The notes below the pieces were generated by a model, which ran no database searches, was not told the DNA's origin, and worked only from the letters and a program-made list of their open reading frames with translations. Of a DNA stretch of 64,000 nt, positions 60,399 to 64,000 are shown one piece after another; the first letter of the stretch is position 1, and each line of letters begins with the position of its first letter. The translations under genes were made by a program, and so were the position numbers. The DNA lies in contig CAIUAN010000040.1 in assembly GCA_903897145.1 (NCBI GenBank), positions 163,950 to 227,949 of the forward strand. The letters run 5' to 3'. This stretch comes from an uncultured Bacteroidia bacterium. GTDB taxonomy: Bacteria > Bacteroidota > Bacteroidia > Bacteroidales > Prolixibacteraceae.

Positions 60399-61634
60399 TT
60401 ACCTCTTCTTGATTCGAACGGCATCGCTTTTGGGCGATTCTAATCCGAACTGATTGATTAGCGAAACTTGATATGAATAAGTCTTGTTAGGTTTCGCATG
60501 GCGGTCGACGTATTCAAATGTATCTGATAAATACAGTGGATTATCGTGATAATCAATTCTAAAATTCCAGTTCGATTGGATCGAGTCGGCATTGATTAAC
60601 TTCTGGTCACGATAGACCTTAAAGCCGATGATGCCCCCTTCGACATCCGCTATGGCTCTCCATTTTAGTACATTCTGAGTCCCTTTACGCAGTGCTTCAA
60701 GGGTATTGGGCGCCTCGGCAGGAGCAGTCTGGTCTGTAACTATTCCGGTCCGTACAAATTCAGACCATTTCTCAGCAAAAGGTTTTGTTGGAAACCAGTT
60801 TCCTTGGTGTCTAAAGCTCGACTCTTTTAGTGCATTGGTAACCTTGAAATTATCGAGATCTATAAAACATTGCTTACTCGTATCGATTCCTATAGTCGCC
60901 TCATTAAGTCGAAGCTTTAATAGCTCGTCAATAAAGGAGATTGCCAACAAGCGTGACTTTGCGCTCTCATGACCAGAGGTTGGATCTGGTGCGATGCAAA
61001 CTGGTGCTCCTTTGCTGATTCGGTATTTCATGGCCGTGATGGCTGGGTTCCATACAAAACTGCTATAGACATCGTAACTCTCCTGGATCCCTAGCAGGCA
61101 GAGCGTCGGGACTTTAAGTCCTAGGCTGCAGGTGTCGGTCCATGCTGGTGATTTTAGTACCGCACCAATAATCTTATCGGGATGTTGTAAAACCATTTTA
61201 TAGGCCCAGTGACCACCTCCGGAATGACCCCAGATAACCCACGGCACCTGCTCTAATTCGGCATGATTTGATAGCTTTGCCAAAGCGGAAATGCCTCGGG
61301 TAAAAGTGAGGTATGAACCCTCCTCCGGTTCGACCCAGTCGTGACAATCTTTCGTACTAGTAATGGAAGAACTCATATAAGCGAAATCCCACTTCTTGGC
61401 TAAGGCACGCCACTGCAAATCGCGGTAGGCATTGCGTCCCGATCGAAAAGCCGTTTCCCCACAGCCATGTTGATGGAAAATAATCCCTTTGATCGTTTTG
61501 ACTTGTGCAGGAATCCAAATACTGTATTCAACCTCTTTGAATTTGACATTCTCCGGGTCAAGTTTAATACTGTATTCTTGAGCCGTTAGCTGGAATGAAA
61601 GTGAAACGAGGATTGAAAAAAGCAACTTTCGCAT
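60399..61634 (-). CDS. Exported alpha/beta hydrolase with C-terminal fibronectin III-like domain
   Basis: 411 residues; signal peptide 1-18 (ending LTAQ). The alpha/beta fold has the oxyanion strand GIIFHQHGCGE and nucleophile Ser138 in VIWGHSGGGHWAYKM; the late GHESAKSRLLAISFIDELLKL block supplies the likely His. Residues about 315-410 (NVLKWRAIADVEGGIIGFKVYRD to SPKSDAVRI) fit a fibronectin III-like module. It could be a carbohydrate esterase or a peptidase; its place between the APC and GH92 genes favours the former, weakly. It diverges from the second GH92. Confidence 0.85.
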   Translation of the reverse strand: MRKLLFSILVSLSFQLTAQEYSIKLDPENVKFKEVEYSIWIPAQVKTIKGIIFHQHGCGETAFRSGRNAYRDLQWRALAKKWDFAYMSSSITSTKDCHDWVEPEEGSYLTFTRGISALAKLSNHAELEQVPWVIWGHSGGGHWAYKMVLQHPDKIIGAVLKSPAWTDTCSLGLKVPTLCLLGIQESYDVYSSFVWNPAITAMKYRISKGAPVCIAPDPTSGHESAKSRLLAISFIDELLKLRLNEATIGIDTSKQCFIDLDNFKVTNALKESSFRHQGNWFPTKPFAEKWSEFVRTGIVTDQTAPAEAPNTLEALRKGTQNVLKWRAIADVEGGIIGFKVYRDQKLINADSIQSNWNFRIDYHDNPLYLSDTFEYVDRHAKPNKTYSYQVSLINQFGLESPKSDAVRIKKR

Positions 61635-61680
61635 ATGTCTAGTTCTTAGGAAGTTTAATTTTAATTTCCGTTGGTTGAAT

Positions 61681-61708
61681 CAAATGTATTTATTAGTTTT
61701 CAGAAAAC
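61681..61708 (-). promoter_or_regulatory. Candidate promoter region of the alpha/beta hydrolase with dyad
   Basis: Minus strand TACATTTG (61688-61681) is an exact TAnnTTTG match. Just upstream of it is GTTTTC-A-GAAAAC (61696-61708), a perfect 6 bp dyad with a one-base centre, near the -33 position. No TTTG -33 is seen, so an activator could be needed. Confidence 0.4.
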
Positions 61709-61816
61709 AGAATATTTCATTCGAAACAATATTTAATCAATCAAATTCGGGTTTAAATGAGCAATATTCAATGTGCTTTTTTCAATATTCGTTAGGTATT
61801 TAATTCTAGACAACGG

Positions 61817-61824
61817 TATATTTG
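61817..61824 (+). promoter_or_regulatory. Candidate -7 box of the second GH92 gene
   Basis: TATATTTG is an exact TAnnTTTG match 45 bp before the ATG at 61869. No correctly spaced -33 TTTG is seen. Confidence 0.4.
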
Positions 61825-61868
61825 GTTCCTATCCAAAAACTAAACTTGAATTTCATAATTTCAGTAAA

Positions 61869-64000
61869 ATGATAAAGTCTAAATACGTACTTCAATTTTT
61901 AATCGTTCTCTGCTTTTTATGTTTTATTGCTCCCGTTAGCGGTCAAGTGCGAGACTATACAAAGCTCGTAAATCCATTTATGGGTACTGCTGCCGATGGA
62001 AATACCTATCCTGGTGCGGCCTTCCCTTTTGGTTCAGTACAGTTAAGTCCCGATACAAAAATCACCGGTCCAGGGATGTGTGGGGGATACTACTTTTCAG
62101 ACTCCGCAATTTTAGGATTTTCGCACACCCATCTGAGTGGCGTGGGGGAGCCTGAATATCGAGACGTATTATTTATGCCTACTGTTGGAGAGATCCATCT
62201 CCTATCGGGAATTGAGAACGGAGCTACATCAGGATATAAATCCACTTTTGATCATAAGCAAGAAACGGCTTCTCCGGGCTACTACTCTGTATTTCTAAAA
62301 GACTACGGAGTGCAGGCTGAGCTTACTGTTACGCCACGTTGTGGATTTCATAAATATACATTTCCTCAGACCGATAATGCTCATGTAATCATCGATCTAG
62401 CTCATCCAGGTGGGGCCGATGAATTGTATATTAAAAAAGTTGGCAACAATGAAATTGAAGGACTCAGGCGCTCTCATGGTTGGGCCTGGGATCAATATGT
62501 CTATTTCGTGGCTCGATTTTCAAAACCGTTTTCATCAGTCGATATCGCCTTAAATGATCTAATCGTTAAAGGTGCTTCTGAAACTCGTGGCCAAAATGTA
62601 AAAGCCTCAGTCAACTTCATCACCTCAAATGGCGAAGAAATTCTAGTAAAAGTGGGCACATCTGCCGTAAGCATCGACGGTGCACGGAAAAATTTAACCG
62701 CTGAGATAAAAGCGTGGGACTTCACCAAGACAGTCGCAGATGCCAAAGCTGCTTGGAATAAGGAGCTGTCTAAAATCGATGTGGAAGGGGGCCGACCTGA
62801 AGATCAAAAGAATTTCTATACCTCGATGTATCACGCCTTCTTAAATCCAAACCTGTTTATGGATGTCGATGGCAACTACCGAGGCGTCGATCACAAGGTG
62901 CATCATGCCAATGGCTTTACAAATTATACGGTGTTCTCTTTGTGGGATACTTTTCGCGCACTGCACCCCTTATTTACCATTATCGATCACAAGCGAACCA
63001 ACGATTTTGTAAAAACACTCTTACAGATTTACGATGATGGAGGCCGGTTGCCAATGTGGCCATTAGCGGGCAATTATACCGACGATATGTTGGGTTATCA
63101 CGCCGTGCCTGTGATCGCAGATGCCTATTTGAAAGGGATTCGTAATTATGATGTGCAAAAGGCCTACAAAGCCGTTAAGCATAGTGCTGAACTAGATAAG
63201 CTTGGGCTTAAATATTATAAGCAGATTGGATATCTTCCCTCTGATCGTCAAGGGGAGTCGGTATCTAAAACACTCGAATATTGCTACGACGATTGGTGCA
63301 TCTCTCAGATGGCCAAAGAGATGGGATCGAAAACCGATTATCTAAATTATCACCAACGTGCACATAATTACGAAAATGTCTATGATGCCTCCACCGGTTT
63401 TATGCGAGGCAAGAAAATCGATCGATCGCTGCTTACTCCATTTGATCCACTTGTCAATTCAGCTTATTCAGAAGGAAATGCCTATCAATATATGTTCGTC
63501 CCGCATGATGCAGCTGGATTAATTGCGCTGGAGGGTGGCGATGCGAAATTTTCGAAATGGCTTGATGTCCTTTTTACTTTGAAAAAGGGGAGTGATGAAC
63601 GAGGTTCAATCGGTCAGTATTGGCATGGCAATGAGCCCGGTCATCACCTGGCTTACCTCTACGATTATGTTGGAGAGCCATGGAAAACGCAGGCCTTAAC
63701 TCGTCGTATATTGACCGAACTTTATCGAGATACCCCAGAAGGTTTGGCTGGGAACGAAGATTGCGGCCAGATGTCAGGATGGTACATCTTAAGCTCGCTG
63801 GGCTTCTACTCCGTTGCCCCTGGACAAAAGATCTATGCCATAACCTCACCTCTGTTTTCAAAAGCTACCATCAATCTAGAGTCTGGGAAGAAATTTGTGA
63901 TAAGTGCAATTAACAATTCACCTGAAAATTGCTATATCCAGTCAACAAAATTAAATGGTGTTGCTTATCATAATTCATATATCCGTCAGGACGATGTGAT
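61869..64000 (+). CDS. GH92 alpha-mannosidase, second copy (cut by window end)
   Basis: The frame is open for 710 codons from the ATG at 61869 to the window edge. Signal peptide about 1-26 (ending PVSGQ). GH92 blocks: NPFMGTAADGNTYPGAAFPFGSVQLSPDT, LGFSHTHLSGVGEPEYRDVLFMP, EGNAYQYMFVPHD with Glu535, HGNEPGHHLAYLYDY with Glu589, and GNEDCGQMSGWYILSSLG. Most of the catalytic part is present; only the final C-terminal strand region is missing. It differs from the first GH92 at the residues after GNEP (GHH here, SHE there), so the two may prefer different linkages. Confidence 0.93.
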   Translation, partial: MIKSKYVLQFLIVLCFLCFIAPVSGQVRDYTKLVNPFMGTAADGNTYPGAAFPFGSVQLSPDTKITGPGMCGGYYFSDSAILGFSHTHLSGVGEPEYRDVLFMPTVGEIHLLSGIENGATSGYKSTFDHKQETASPGYYSVFLKDYGVQAELTVTPRCGFHKYTFPQTDNAHVIIDLAHPGGADELYIKKVGNNEIEGLRRSHGWAWDQYVYFVARFSKPFSSVDIALNDLIVKGASETRGQNVKASVNFITSNGEEILVKVGTSAVSIDGARKNLTAEIKAWDFTKTVADAKAAWNKELSKIDVEGGRPEDQKNFYTSMYHAFLNPNLFMDVDGNYRGVDHKVHHANGFTNYTVFSLWDTFRALHPLFTIIDHKRTNDFVKTLLQIYDDGGRLPMWPLAGNYTDDMLGYHAVPVIADAYLKGIRNYDVQKAYKAVKHSAELDKLGLKYYKQIGYLPSDRQGESVSKTLEYCYDDWCISQMAKEMGSKTDYLNYHQRAHNYENVYDASTGFMRGKKIDRSLLTPFDPLVNSAYSEGNAYQYMFVPHDAAGLIALEGGDAKFSKWLDVLFTLKKGSDERGSIGQYWHGNEPGHHLAYLYDYVGEPWKTQALTRRILTELYRDTPEGLAGNEDCGQMSGWYILSSLGFYSVAPGQKIYAITSPLFSKATINLESGKKFVISAINNSPENCYIQSTKLNGVAYHNSYIRQDDV

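Noticed and set aside
63574..63913. ORFs of 95 and 77 codons near the window end
   Set aside because: They are other-frame readings of the second GH92, whose frame shows intact family motifs here.

Overview
The window is chromosomal DNA from a member of the Bacteroidota, probably of a Bacteroidales/Marinilabiliales-like group. The grounds are: promoter -7 boxes of the form TAnnTTTG with an upstream TTG/TTTG; almost no Shine-Dalgarno sequences; gldB, DUF5686, DUF4369-TlpA and DUF1573 proteins; the acpP-fabF-rnc order; and several GH92, GH3 and DUF1080 (3-keto-disaccharide hydrolase) genes. I see no tRNA, rRNA, insertion sequence, phage gene or CRISPR array.

Positions 1-36900 are mainly housekeeping genes in short transcription units on both strands. 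In order: the 5' part of leuS (-); gdhA (+) facing an RprX/RprY-like two-component pair (-); acpP-fabF-rnc (-); purN, an LD-carboxypeptidase, yraN, a YjbR-like gene and an S4 RNA-binding gene (+); a DUF5686 outer-membrane protein (+) that shares stop-codon bases with tadA (-); aspS and a small NAD(P)-binding protein (+); ansA, tatD and lepA (-); tatA (-); a DUF1080 protein (+); uvrA and a lytic transglycosylase (-); a DedA protein (+); a TlpA-like lipoprotein (-); pfkA-DUF1573-meaB (-); a second DUF1080 protein (+); a Fic protein (-); gldB (-); nadE and a Crp/Fnr regulator (+). Strong bidirectional terminators sit between several convergent pairs.

Positions 37182-64000 form a glycan-use region that reads almost wholly on the + strand. 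Unit A (37182-44466) holds a secreted GH2 of the exo-glucosaminidase type, a ROK sugar kinase, an MFS sugar permease, a DegT-family aminotransferase and a Gfo/Idh/MocA oxidoreductase. Unit B (44713-58840) holds a GH3, a secreted metallo-beta-lactamase-fold protein, a PA14-containing GH3, a large secreted right-handed beta-helix protein, a CPBP membrane protease, a GH92 alpha-mannosidase and a second Gfo/Idh oxidoreductase. Next come an APC permease with its own clear promoter, a secreted alpha/beta hydrolase on the other strand, and a second GH92 cut by the window end. No SusC/SusD pair, anti-sigma/ECF pair or hybrid two-component regulator is visible, so this is not a classic polysaccharide utilisation locus within the window.

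The most interesting candidates are the GH2-ROK-MFS-DegT-Gfo/Idh set, which could be a route for an unusual amino sugar or amino-cyclitol, and a Fic gene whose promoter carries two tandem copies of a palindromic operator. Others are a cluster of CTATGTG/CACAATAG words at 21421-21605, and perfect dyads at the acpP leader and upstream of the sensor kinase. Functional assignments rest on motifs read by eye; substrate claims for the carbohydrate enzymes are inference.
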